This document shows positions 52,901 through 63,227 of a DNA stretch of 64,000 nucleotides, one piece after another. Position 1 is the stretch's first letter. The number at the start of each line of letters is the position of its first letter. The notes beneath the pieces were generated by a model, which saw only the letters and a list, made by a program, of their open reading frames with translations, was not told the origin of the DNA and ran no database searches. Location: positions 1 through 64,000 of the forward strand of contig DAOSOK010000001.1 of the NCBI GenBank assembly GCA_035373905.1, given 5' to 3'. The DNA is from Candidatus Ozemobacteraceae bacterium. Lineage in GTDB: Bacteria > Muiribacteriota > Ozemobacteria > Ozemobacterales > Ozemobacteraceae. A program made the position numbers and the translations under genes.

Positions 52901-55900
52901 CCCGGCTGCGAGGGCGGAGAGGCTCAGCCCGTCGGTATCCCTCACGGAAGGCGTGACTTCGAGGAGAACGTCGGAAAAGGTCGCAAGGTCGGCTTCGATC
53001 GCGATCGTTTGGGAGGCGGCGAGTGATATGCTCGCGATCAGATATCCCCGGGAGTCGGCGAGCCGTATTGCGCCCGGAACCAGCGTTGAGGCATCGACAG
53101 GCTTGCTCGTCTGAACCCGGAATATCGTGTCGAAGGCGAGATTCGGTGTCCCGGACGCGGGGAACAGCCCGGTGATCTGCGGCGGGACGGGGGTGCGGAA
53201 CTGTCGCAGGAACGTGGGATCGGTGATGGATTCGACGGTCAGCACGGCGCCGTATTCCGGGGGGGCGGCGATGGAACCCTGGAAAACGCCGGAATTCTGG
53301 GTTGTCTCGACGAGGGAGGCGGTGATGCTTGCCGGGTTCAGGCTCGAGGACAGCCTGATGCCCGTCGCGTCGAACGTCGTGGGAGAACCGTCGACCGCGG
53401 TGACCCTGACGAACAGCTCCTGGCCCGGAAGAACCGCGCTTCCCGAGGTGATCGCCGCGGTATACGCCGGATCGGAAAAGACCGTGAGTCCCAGGATCGT
53501 GGAGGGCGGAACGGTGCTCGCCTGGGTGCGGAATCCGAACGAGAGCGTCCCGACGAAGGGATTTCCGACCGTGTCGCGAAGCCCGGCGACGCTTACCGTG
53601 TGGTCGGTGTTGTAGGCGAGCTGGGCCGTCGGCCTGATCGTGATGCGCCGCGAGTCCGTCGCGTAAGCCAGAACCGTCGGGAGAGGCGTGGCGCCCGCCC
53701 TGAGCGTGACGTTCGCGGCGGAGACGGTCGAGGGATCGAGGTCCTCGCTTGCCTGCAGGGTGATGTCGGTCGAGACCGAGACGCCGATCGAGCCCGAGGC
53801 GGGAAAAACGATCGATAGTTTTGGATATGTAACAACCAGCGAGGCGCTCGCGGCCGGGGTGACGGTCGAGGCGGCGACGAGCCGGAAATTGTCCGCCAGC
53901 CCGCTTACGGCGAAACTGCCGCGATAGACTCCGGTCGAGGCGCCCGTTTCCACGAGAGTTGCGACGGCTCCCGTCGAGAGCGATGCCGTCTCGGCGTCGA
54001 CCGTCAGGTCCGAGCCGTCCTGTCCGCGCATCTCCAGATACAGCGTGCCGGTGGCGGCGCAGTCGGCATCCGTCGCGAGTCGGGCGAAGGGAGCGTAGGT
54101 CGCGTCGGGAAAGAACCCGACCGAACCGATCGAAAGCGGCTTCGTTTGGGCGGCCTGCGTCGTAAAGGTGAACGCGAAGCCCCGGTAGATCGGATTGCCG
54201 GTGGTTCCCCGCAGGCCGGTCGAGGAATACTCAGCCTGCACTCTGTAGATGGCAGCGGGGGAAAGGGGGGCGGCGGGAGTGATGGTCACGAGTCGACCGT
54301 CGCCGCTCACGGTCCGGTTCGCGGCGACGGTGCCCGACGGCCCCGTGAACTGGAGCGACGCCGTTCCCACCGTGGCCGGATCGAGTGCCGCCGAGAAGGC
54401 CACGGGAATCGCCGCGTCGAGCCGGACGTTCGTCGCCCCGCTGGCGGCCGAACTTCCGGAAAGCGTCATGATCGTCGTCTGGGCCGGGACCCAGGCGGGG
54501 AACTCGACGGTCAGGGTTGCGCCCATGCCCGTCCCGACCGAAGGCTCCCAGCTGAGCGTGGCGACGGGTTCCGGAGGAAGCGTGCCGGAAAAAGTGAAAA
54601 TAGGTATATTTGATAATGTATAATTACCAAAATAAAGTCCGCCCGAGTCGGATGCGGATTCCGTCATGGGAATCGTAATGGTCGGGCCCCATGAGGCGCG
54701 GAGGGTCGCGTCGAACAGATCGCGCGTCTGCGTGGCGCCGTCGGTTCCCGTGAACTTCAGATACACGGCGGCCGTCGCAGAAACCCGCTCCGAGGCGGAA
54801 AACGCGTCGAGATGCGTCGGGTCACGGAACAGCACGAACGAGCCGGCGGACGTGGGCGGCGTCGTCGCCGGCTGGGTCCGGAAGGTTGCGCTGAAGGTCG
54901 CCGGCGTGTTCGAGAACGCGTTCCCCGCAAGGTCTTTCACGCCGGCGCCGATTTCGACCGTATAGGAGGCGTCGGTGCGCAGGACGCCTCCGGGCGCGTC
55001 ATCCGGATCGATCGTGATGACCGGACCGTTCAGGCTCACGCTGTAGCTCGCCGGGCCGTCGGTGCGGAGGAGTCGGACGGATGCGACGGTAACGCTCGGC
55101 GTCGCGACTGGTTCTGAAAGGGTGAGTATAATATTTTTATCTATTGTGACGCCGGTGCTGCCCGATGCAGGATACATCGAGACGAGCGTCGGCGGCGTGA
55201 CGTCGGTGGTCGTGAACGTGTAGGAAAGCGTCGCGACCTGAGGATTGCCGGCAAGATCCCTGACCATGCCGCACTCGACGGTATGCAGGGCGCTTCCGGC
55301 CATGGCCGCGACGGGAGTCAGGGTGATAATGCGGGTCGCAGCGTCCCATGAGCGATTGACGGCTACGGGAGCCCCGCCCTGGAGCAGACGGACGGTCGTC
55401 GCATCGATCGAAGCCTGATCGAGGAGTTCGCTGGCCTGGATCGTGATCGAAGACGTCGTCGGCACGGCCGTCGCGCCCGATGCCGGCGAAACCGGGGTCG
55501 TCACCGGGAATGTGACGGTGAGCGTCAGGGAGGCCGTCGGCGAGGCCGTCTGGAAAACAAGGGTATGAGGCTGCCCGTAGGAAACCGACGTCGTGACAGC
55601 CGGCGTCAGGAACGTCTCGGTCGCGGCGACGGGTTGCGAGAAGGGCAGGGTGCTGACCGTGACGCCGTCGAGCAGGAAGGTCGCCGTCGCCAGATCGATC
55701 GTATTGAACGCCGGATCACGTGCCCGAAGCCGCAGATACAGCGTCGTCGTCGCGTTGATCTCGCTCCCGGGAATGATCTGGACCGTCCTGGCCGCATCGC
55801 TGAACGCCTCGATGGCCAGCACCTCGCTGGCCAGCACCCCCGAATTGACCGTCTGTGTCCGAAGCGTATAGGTCGCGGCCTCCCAGAGTTGGGTGCCGTT

Positions 55901-57588
55901 CGCCGCCAGAACGTCGCTCGCGATTTGTATGTAGTATGTGGTATTGAACTGAAGATCCTCGCCCGTCTCGACGGTGACCGAGCGGGAATCGGCTGTCTGG
56001 TAAACGAGGGAGACCGGCGCGCTGGCCGGTCCGAACATCCGTATCTGCTTCCCGTCCGTGTTCCCGACCCAGCTCGAAAAGGACGCCGTCATCATGTCGC
56101 CCGTGAAAGCGAGCCTGATCTGAGCTCCGGAACTGGCGATGATACGCAGGTCGGAACTGGTGAAGGGAATGACTCCGCCCGCCGCATTCGCCGCTTCCGC
56201 AGTGCAGGAAGCCGTCAGGGGTTCGGGGAAAAACGCCGTGACCGTCACTTTCGTGTTGGGAAACGGCGGTCCCTGGAGATGCAGGACTTTCTCGGCCGCA
56301 TCCCAGGCGCACTCCGTCGGATAGACGAGAGGCCTGCGCCAGAGTTCAAAGCTCGAATAATCCTGCTTCCGGATGATCAGTCCGGCGTTGGTCTCCCCCT
56401 GGCGCTCGTAAGAGAAAAGCGACGTCAGCCCGGGAGTGACGGCCGTGTTCGTCACCGCCGATGTGCTGGTGAACAGAGACGCGTCGCGAAGAAACGTTCC
56501 GCCGGACTCGATTCCGATGAACGCTGTCTCGAAATTCGAAAACCCCTCGACATCATTTCCGACGCTGCTCCAGGTGGAGCCGATGACGGGGGCGGCGATT
56601 TCGGTAATCACGCCGCCGGTATAACGAAAATACTTCGTTTTTGCTGTTGTGCCCGAGATATATGACAGGACGATTACCCCGGTGCGGGGATTTTGCGCGA
56701 TCGAGACGCAGTCGGAGTTGATGTCCCCCGTATCGACCGTCGTACTCGTCACGATCGAGAGATTGTCCTCGCGGCAGATGAAGAAAACCGCCTGCGTCGC
56801 GGGCGATCCGGAATTGTTGTCCGGAATGACCGTTCCCCCAGAATCCCGTCGGCATATGTCCCGATGCGGCAGGCTGAAACGCCGTATTCCACTTCGAGTC
56901 CTGTGAATAAGGGGGCGGCTGTTGGCGTCGGGGATGTTCCCGTGATTTTTACATGGTACAAATTTGAAGGTGTTCCGGGATTCCAGAACAGCTGAACGCC
57001 TCCGAGGGTTGGGACCATTCCATAAGAATAAGAAGGCTTGAAGCTTGTCGATGTTGCCACGACGCTTGCGGCTGGTGTGTCGGGAAACGTTTGATCCGAA
57101 GTGTAGGTATAGACAGTCAGTCCGCCCATGAAATCCGATTCGGAATACACGAAAGTTCCCGTCGCGAAGGTTGAGTTGTTGGAAACCTGGATCTGACCAG
57201 CCTGAAAGACGGTCGGAAATTTCATGGCCGTTTTTACCTGTATCCAGGGAGCAACGCTGTAATTGTCCTGCCATGCCGGGTATCCGCCGGGCGGCGGCTG
57301 GGCGATGACGGTCGATGTGGAAAGATTCCCGTTCGCATTGAAGCACGCCGTGTCGATGTACACCCGGCGGGTGTCGAATGGCGGCACATTGAAGGAAAAG
57401 GTGGCGCCAAACGTCGTATCAGCAGTCGCCTCGAGGGGTACAGGACCCATTGCGGAAAGGGGGGCTGGGAAGAAAATCCCCAGGGAAAAAAGGATAAGGG
57501 AAAAAATCCCTAGCCTGAAGGATGTGCGGAAAACGAACAAATCGTGTAGAATGAGTGGTAGAGCGGGGAAAAGCCGGAAAACAGACAT
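49994..57588 (-). CDS. Giant surface protein with Ig-like repeats, apparent frameshift
   Basis: The reading frame is broken once. The signal peptide and first 250 residues (from an ATG at 57588) are in one frame and the rest is in the next; the change falls at a run of five Cs (56835-56839), where one more base would restore the phrase IL-GGTVIPD. The intact product would have about 2,530 residues. After a beta-rich N-terminal part come a dozen or so Big_5/SbsA-like Ig repeats (SGATNVRLDAAIPVAFS and ALDPATV types) and a C-terminal FlgD-like domain (PSPARGDVVTFHFWLTGSAG, IYDMGG, ANGAYIYVLEV). It is exported, likely a surface or adhesion protein. The frameshift may be an assembly error. Confidence 0.85.
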
Positions 57589-57672
57589 GATCCCGCGCGG
57601 GTACGAAGGTTGCATGTAAATCTTGTGAGAAATAGTCTCGGCCGTTGTCGATCGGTCGGAGGAGAAATGAGT

Positions 57673-59085
57673 ATGAAGACAACTATCAACAAGATCGTAG
57701 TGATGGCCTTGATGGCCCTCATTCCTCTGTTGGCCGGGTGTCTGGGGAGCGGGGGATTCAACCCCGTGGCCGACAATTCGCTTTCCGACCAGGTGAACGC
57801 CTCGCTTACCGCCGAGTCGGACGACCTTGTTTCCGGTCAGGTGCTTGGCGCGCGCGCACGACCACAGACCCTCGGAAAGAGCCGCTGGTCGTATGCTGAA
57901 CCGCCGTTTGTCGTCGTTCACAAAGTTAAAAATGGCAATGGCGGCCCCGGCAGTCTGAAAGTTCGTGTTCTCCCCGCCGCGAGTGCGGATAATATCTTTA
58001 TAACTCTTGATTCCATGAAGGTCAAGCCAAGGGAGGGCGCTCCCAGGGGGATCTCCATCATTTCCGACGAGATAGATCTGAAGAATCCGACCGCCCTCGC
58101 CGAGATACTGGCGGGATCCCAACTCCCCAATGGCGTCTATAATTACATGGAATTCCGCATCAAGAGCGGCAGGGTCGTCGTTGGCGGCGTATCGTTCCCC
58201 CTCAAGATTCCCAGCAACCGTGTTCGCTTCTTCGGTTCCTTCGAGATCAAGGATAATTTCACCACGGACGTTTCGATCCGCTTCTTCAACAAGCTCTCAC
58301 TCAAGGTCAAGCAGATGGGCAAGCAGAAGGTCACCGAGTATCTGCTCAACCCGATCGTGAAGATCAGCTCGACCCTGACCCAGAAGGTTGTTGCTGCCCC
58401 TGACGGCGACGTGAAGGGGGTGGTTCTCGACTACGTAAAGAAAACCCCCATCTCCGGCGTTGCGGTGAGCATCGAAGGCACCTCGTTCAGCGGGCTCACG
58501 GACGCGAACGGCGTGTTTTCCTTCGTGAAGGTTCCGAACGGCACCTACAATGTGAAACTGTCGCACGCCGACTATCTCGATAAATCCTCGTCGGTCGTCG
58601 TGAAGGGCGGCGAGATCGCCGACATCAGTTGTGAAATGAACCCGGCCGTCATCCGCAGTTCGGTCGGCAACACCGGCTGGTTCTCCCAGTTCTTCCCCTA
58701 TGCCGACGCGAATGGCGCCTACGCGGAAATGGCCCTCGAAACTCCGGTTGCCATCGACTTCGTCAGCCTGGCATTCGTGAAGGCGGAAATGGTGTTCGAT
58801 GCCGAGTTCCGGTTCGGTGGCGGCGCCCGCATGAGCGCCTTCGTCAGTTCGTCGCAGCAGGTTCAGGTGATCAAGAACCTCGGCGGCTGGTGGGTTGGCA
58901 ACAACGCCCTCCTGGGTTCGGCCCTTGGCTACTTCACCGCGACCCAGCCCTCGACCCACTACACCGTGAACGTCACCGACTTCGTCCGCGCCAACCCTAG
59001 CGCCGCCTACTTCTTCGCGGCCCGCAACGAGGCGGCCCTCGATATCCGCATGCAGAACGTCCAGCTCTCGATCTACTATCGCTGA
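57673..59085 (+). CDS. DUF4382-like lipoprotein with carboxypeptidase-regulatory-like domain
   Basis: The protein has about 470 residues. The signal peptide ends in the lipobox PLLAGC. A DUF4382-like beta domain follows at about 75-240 (SLKVRVLPAASADNIFITLDSMKVKPREG in part), then a carboxypeptidase-D-regulatory/CNA-B-like domain at about 255-335 (GVVLDYVKKTPISGVAVSIEG, GTSFSGLTDANGVFSFVKVPNGTYNV) and a C-terminal beta-sandwich. The start at 57673 has GGAGGAG eight bases before it; an ATG two codons earlier is too close to it. It diverges from the giant surface protein, and the two may act together at the cell surface. Confidence 0.85.
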   Translation: MKTTINKIVVMALMALIPLLAGCLGSGGFNPVADNSLSDQVNASLTAESDDLVSGQVLGARARPQTLGKSRWSYAEPPFVVVHKVKNGNGGPGSLKVRVLPAASADNIFITLDSMKVKPREGAPRGISIISDEIDLKNPTALAEILAGSQLPNGVYNYMEFRIKSGRVVVGGVSFPLKIPSNRVRFFGSFEIKDNFTTDVSIRFFNKLSLKVKQMGKQKVTEYLLNPIVKISSTLTQKVVAAPDGDVKGVVLDYVKKTPISGVAVSIEGTSFSGLTDANGVFSFVKVPNGTYNVKLSHADYLDKSSSVVVKGGEIADISCEMNPAVIRSSVGNTGWFSQFFPYADANGAYAEMALETPVAIDFVSLAFVKAEMVFDAEFRFGGGARMSAFVSSSQQVQVIKNLGGWWVGNNALLGSALGYFTATQPSTHYTVNVTDFVRANPSAAYFFAARNEAALDIRMQNVQLSIYYR

Positions 59086-59116
59086 TCAATGAAAAGTCCA
59101 TAACATCCCAATCGTT

Positions 59117-59146
59117 AAACCCCGGCGTAAGCCGGGGTTTCTTGTT
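59117..59146. terminator. Intrinsic terminator between lipoprotein gene and mraY
   Basis: AAACCCCGGC / GCCGGGGTTT form a perfect 10-bp stem with a GTAA loop. On the plus strand CTTGTT follows. It lies between convergent genes and can work in both directions. Confidence 0.9.
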
Positions 59147-59171
59147 ACGGACGATCTGCTGAAGCGCGCGA

Positions 59172-60242
59172 TCAGCCGGCGAGGCGCATGGCGAACAGCG
59201 CCAGCCCGGCGAGGCCGAGCAGGAGGCTGACGATCGTGAACCGGGCCACGACTTTCTGTTCGGCCCAGCCGCACAGCTCGAAATGGTGGTGAATCGGGCT
59301 CATGCGGAACACCCGCTTCCCGCCCGTGTATTTGAAATACGAGACCTGGATGATCACCGACAGCGCCTCTGCCACATACACGCCGCCGATGAGCGCGAGA
59401 AACACCTCCGTGCGCGTGCAGACCGCCAGCGCCGCGACGGCCCCGCCGAGCGCGAGCGAGCCCGTGTCGCCCATGAACACCTGGGCCGGGTTGGCGTTGT
59501 ACCACAGGAAGCCGAGACACCCGCCGAACAGGGCGGCGGCGAGAATCGCCAGCTCCGCGGTGCCGGGAATGTACGCCGCGCCGAGCCCGCGGGCGAGCCC
59601 CGGTGTACCGGACACAACGGCGATGACGAGGAAGGGGATCAACACGGTCAGCGTGACGCTTCCGGCCAGTCCGTCCAGCCCGTCGGTCAGGTTCACCGCG
59701 TTGCTGGCCCCCACGACGATGAAGGCTACGAAGGGAAGATACAGCCAGCCGAGATCGATCGTGCCGAACCACGGCACCTGGACGAACGTCGAAGACAGGA
59801 TGAGGCTTCCGCCGCCGGCGCCAAGGGGAAGCGGCAACTCGTTGTTCGCGCCCAGCCACGTCTTGACCGCGTAGGCGGTGATGATGCCGGTCAGGAACTG
59901 CGCGGCGAGCTTCTGACGCGGCGTGAGACCGAGACTGCGCGCCTTGATCACCTTCGTCAGGTCGTCCGTTGCGCCGAGCAACGCCATCGCCAGGGTGCAG
60001 AACAGCACGATGCCGACCGAGGGGTGCCAGCGCGCCCACAGCAGGGTCGTCAGCAGGAACGGGATCAGGATGATCAGGCCGCCCATCGTCGGGATGCCGG
60101 CTTTCTTCTTGTGCTCCTGCACCCCTTCCTCGCGGATCGTCTGGCCGATCTGGCGGCTTTTCAGGTGTTCGATCACGCGCGGGCCGATGAAAGCGGCGAC
60201 CAGGAAAGACGTCGCGAGGGCGAACAGGATGCGGAGGGTCAT
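59172..60242 (-). CDS. mraY: Phospho-N-acetylmuramoyl-pentapeptide-transferase MraY
   Basis: The protein has 356 residues with about ten membrane segments. It transfers phospho-MurNAc-pentapeptide to undecaprenyl phosphate, giving lipid I. Conserved motifs are present: GGLIILIPF near the start, DDLTKVIKARSLGL, NAVNLTDGLDGLAG, FMGDTGSLALGG and SPIHHHFELCGW. It follows murF after 54 bases. The usual next genes murD and ftsW are absent; a terminator follows instead. Confidence 0.98.
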   Translation of the reverse strand: MTLRILFALATSFLVAAFIGPRVIEHLKSRQIGQTIREEGVQEHKKKAGIPTMGGLIILIPFLLTTLLWARWHPSVGIVLFCTLAMALLGATDDLTKVIKARSLGLTPRQKLAAQFLTGIITAYAVKTWLGANNELPLPLGAGGGSLILSSTFVQVPWFGTIDLGWLYLPFVAFIVVGASNAVNLTDGLDGLAGSVTLTVLIPFLVIAVVSGTPGLARGLGAAYIPGTAELAILAAALFGGCLGFLWYNANPAQVFMGDTGSLALGGAVAALAVCTRTEVFLALIGGVYVAEALSVIIQVSYFKYTGGKRVFRMSPIHHHFELCGWAEQKVVARFTIVSLLLGLAGLALFAMRLAG

Positions 60243-60296
60243 GGCGCTGAAAATGGAGGCGAACGTAGCGAATCTCCCTTCGAAATCAGGCGCTGA

Positions 60297-61703
60297 TCAG
60301 TGGAGATCGCACTGGAGCGCAGGCCAGAGTTCTTTGACGATCTCTTCGAAGTGCATGCCTCGGCTGGCTTTGAGCAGAACGGTGTCTCCCGCCAGGAGCA
60401 GCGTGAACAGCCGTGTGGCGGCTTCCGACGTCGAGCCGCACGAGTGGACGCCGGCGGGCGGCATGCCGGCCAGCAGCGCCGCCGACGCGATGAACTGGGC
60501 CTGTTCCCCGACCGCCACCAGTTGGTCGATTCCCGCGCGTGCGACGGATTCGCCGAGCGCGCGGTGCAGGGCTTCGGACTGGTCGCCGAGCTCACGCATG
60601 TCGCCCAGCACCGCGACGCGGCGGCCTTTGCATACTGCAAGATATTCAATCGCCTGCTTCATCGAGGAGGGATTGGCGTTGTAACAGTCGAGAATGATGC
60701 GCTTTCCATCGAGTTCGTGCGACTCCATGCGTGCGGCCACCGGCCGGAACCGCTCGATCCGGGCGATGCCCTCGCGAAGCGGCCTCGAGCCGGTGTTCGC
60801 GTAGACGGCGAGAGCCGAGAGGGCGTTGAGGGCGTTGTGTTTGCCCAGAAGACCGAGCCTGACCCGGACCCGCTCGCCTTTCGTGACGACCTCCATCGAG
60901 ATCGCATCGGCGTCCATGCGGACGTCCTGGCCGCTGCAGTCGCAGCCGGAGCCGAAGCCGAAACTCACGACGCGTGCCTTCGTCTTCGCTTTCAATGTCT
61001 CGAAATAGGGATCGTCGCCCGGAAGGACCGCCAGGCCTCGTTCCGAGAGTCCCTCGAGAATCTCGGCTTTGGCCAGGGCGATGTTCTCGAGGCTTCCCAT
61101 GTTCCCGATATGAGCCGGGCCGATGTTCGTGATGACCGCGGCATGGGGGCGGGCGATGCCGGCGAGGAACCGGATCTCGCCCGCATGGTTCATGCCCATC
61201 TCGATGATCGCCGTCTCGGTGGCAAGGGGAATCCGCACGATGCTCAGCGGAAGCCCGATCTCGTTGTTGAAGTTGCCGGTCGTGGCCCAGGTGCTCGAAA
61301 CGCCGGAAAACAGGTGCAGGAGCATTTCCTTCGTCGTCGTCTTCCCGTTGCTCCCGGTGACGCCGATGAACAGAGCCGTGTGGCGCGCCCTGTGGAACCG
61401 TGCCGCATCCTGGAGGGCGCGAAGGGGGTCGTCGCATCTGACCCAGGCTGCATCGCCGTCTGCCGGCGAGGCCCCCTCGACCCACCGCGCCGAGACGATC
61501 GCGGAAGCGCCCTTCGCGAGCGCCTGGGCGATGTATGCGTGGCCGTCCGTCCGCTCGCCCTTGAAGGCGACGAAGACCTCGCCGGGAAGCAGGGTGCGGG
61601 AATCGATCGAGAAGCCGGTAATCGGCTTCGGGGTTCCGCCCGCGTGAACGCCGCCGGTCGCCGCGAGCAGGTCGCCGAAACTCCAGTCGCTGGTGGTGCT
61701 CAT
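60297..61703 (-). CDS. murF: UDP-MurNAc-tripeptide D-alanyl-D-alanine ligase MurF
   Basis: The protein has 468 residues. It adds D-Ala-D-Ala to the UDP-MurNAc tripeptide in the cytosol. The N-terminal domain (SIDSRTLLPGEVFVAFKGERTDGHAYI in part) is typical of MurF, followed by the ATP loop GVTGSNGKTTTKEM, the EMGMNHAGEI motif and a C-terminal domain with LDCYNANPSSMKQAIEYL and VLGDMRELG. Its start overlaps the murE stop (ATGA). Confidence 0.97.
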   Translation of the reverse strand: MSTTSDWSFGDLLAATGGVHAGGTPKPITGFSIDSRTLLPGEVFVAFKGERTDGHAYIAQALAKGASAIVSARWVEGASPADGDAAWVRCDDPLRALQDAARFHRARHTALFIGVTGSNGKTTTKEMLLHLFSGVSSTWATTGNFNNEIGLPLSIVRIPLATETAIIEMGMNHAGEIRFLAGIARPHAAVITNIGPAHIGNMGSLENIALAKAEILEGLSERGLAVLPGDDPYFETLKAKTKARVVSFGFGSGCDCSGQDVRMDADAISMEVVTKGERVRVRLGLLGKHNALNALSALAVYANTGSRPLREGIARIERFRPVAARMESHELDGKRIILDCYNANPSSMKQAIEYLAVCKGRRVAVLGDMRELGDQSEALHRALGESVARAGIDQLVAVGEQAQFIASAALLAGMPPAGVHSCGSTSEAATRLFTLLLAGDTVLLKASRGMHFEEIVKELWPALQCDLH

Positions 61704-63184
61704 GCGTGCGCTCCTTCGAGAAGTTCCTTCGCCACGAGCCGGTCGTCGAACGGCACCGTGCGGTCGGCGAAGATCTGGCCGGTTTCGTGGCCCTTGCCGG
61801 CGATCAGCAGGACGTCACCCGGCCTGGCGACCGAGATGGCGAGGGCGATGGCCTTGCGCCTGTCGGCTTCGACGTGCACCTCGCGCCGCTGCGCCGCCGG
61901 GAGCGCGTCGATTCCGGAAATAATTTGCGATATTATATCGTTTGGATTTTCTTTGCGCGGGTTGTCGCTCGTCACGACGGTGATGTCGGCCAGCGTCGCC
62001 GAAAGGCGGCCCATGACGGGGCGTTTCTCGGTCGACCGGTTGCCGCCGCAACCGAACACCGAGATGACGCGGCCGCCGGCGGCCAGCGGCCGGACGGCGT
62101 GAAGCAGGTTCTCGAGCGCCGCTGGCGAATGAGCGTAGTCGACGATAACCGTCACGCCCCGGTCGTTGGCGATGCTCTCGAATCGCCCGGGGACCGTCGC
62201 GAGCGAGGTGATGCCGTCGAGAATCATGTCCCAGCCGATGCCGAGACACCGGGTGAGGCCGGCGGCCATCAGGGCGTTGAACACGTTGAACTCGCCGGCC
62301 AGGGCGATGCGGCAGGGCCGCTTCACGCCGTCCGCGACGAGGGTGAAATCCGTCGCCATGCCGCTCAGTCGGATATCCTCGGCGTGCAGTTCGGCGGTCC
62401 CCCTCACGCTGACGGTGCAGACTTTCCTTCCCGCCTGGCGACATTCGTCGGCGAGCCGCCGGCCCCACTCGTCGTCGATCCCGATGACGAGGCCGCGGTC
62501 GGCAGGCGTCAGATCGAGAAACAGCCGCCGCTTGGCCTGGTAGTAGTCCTCCATGTCCGGATGAAATTCGGTGTGCTCGAGGGACAGGTTCGAAAATCCC
62601 GCGGCCGCGAATGTGAGATCCTCGACGCGGCAGGATTTCAGGGCGTGCGAACTCACCTCCATCACGCCCGCCCGTACGCCATGCGCGCGGGCTTCCGCGA
62701 AAAGGGCGCTCAGGTCGAGCGATTCGGGGGTCGTATTCTTCGCCGGCCGCACGTCAAAGCCGAGATCGTACTCGACGGTGCCGAACCTGAACGCCGCGCC
62801 GAACGCCTTCCGGAGAATCGACTGGACGAGATACGTCGTCGTCGTCTTCCCCTTCGTGCCGGTGATGCCGACGAGATGCAAATCTTTCGACGGGTCGTCG
62901 TGGAACAGGCGTGCGATGGCCGAGAGGGCTCGCCGCGCATCCGTGACCCGCACCGCGGGAACGGGAATTCCGGCGAGCGGGGCCTGCGTGACGATCGCCG
63001 CGGCGCCGCGCCTGACGGCATCCTCGATGAACGCCGCGCCGTCGGCGGCCGAGCCGGGCATCGCGACGAACAGGAACCCGGGTTCGACCCTGCGCGAGTC
63101 GAACGCGACTCCCGTTATTTCGACGTCCGGATTCCCCGCCCGCTCGAGAACGGGAAAGGTCGTGAGCATGCTCAAACGCTTCAT
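61700..63184 (-). CDS. murE: UDP-MurNAc-L-Ala-D-Glu:meso-diaminopimelate ligase MurE
   Basis: The protein has 494 residues. It adds the third amino acid of the stem peptide. The ATP loop is GITGTKGKTTTTYLV (106-120), the carbamylated-Lys segment is YYQAKRRLF and the third domain has IVDYAHSPAALENLL. The substrate motif DNPR (407-410, in VVTSDNPRKENPNDI) marks meso-diaminopimelate ligases, so the wall should be of the DAP type. It lies 43 bases after ftsI with an AT-rich spacer containing several TATATA-like steps. Confidence 0.97.
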   Translation of the reverse strand: MKRLSMLTTFPVLERAGNPDVEITGVAFDSRRVEPGFLFVAMPGSAADGAAFIEDAVRRGAAAIVTQAPLAGIPVPAVRVTDARRALSAIARLFHDDPSKDLHLVGITGTKGKTTTTYLVQSILRKAFGAAFRFGTVEYDLGFDVRPAKNTTPESLDLSALFAEARAHGVRAGVMEVSSHALKSCRVEDLTFAAAGFSNLSLEHTEFHPDMEDYYQAKRRLFLDLTPADRGLVIGIDDEWGRRLADECRQAGRKVCTVSVRGTAELHAEDIRLSGMATDFTLVADGVKRPCRIALAGEFNVFNALMAAGLTRCLGIGWDMILDGITSLATVPGRFESIANDRGVTVIVDYAHSPAALENLLHAVRPLAAGGRVISVFGCGGNRSTEKRPVMGRLSATLADITVVTSDNPRKENPNDIISQIISGIDALPAAQRREVHVEADRRKAIALAISVARPGDVLLIAGKGHETGQIFADRTVPFDDRLVAKELLEGAHA

Positions 63185-63227
63185 GTCTGCCTCGTATATG
63201 TATATATAAATATATTCATTGTGGTAT

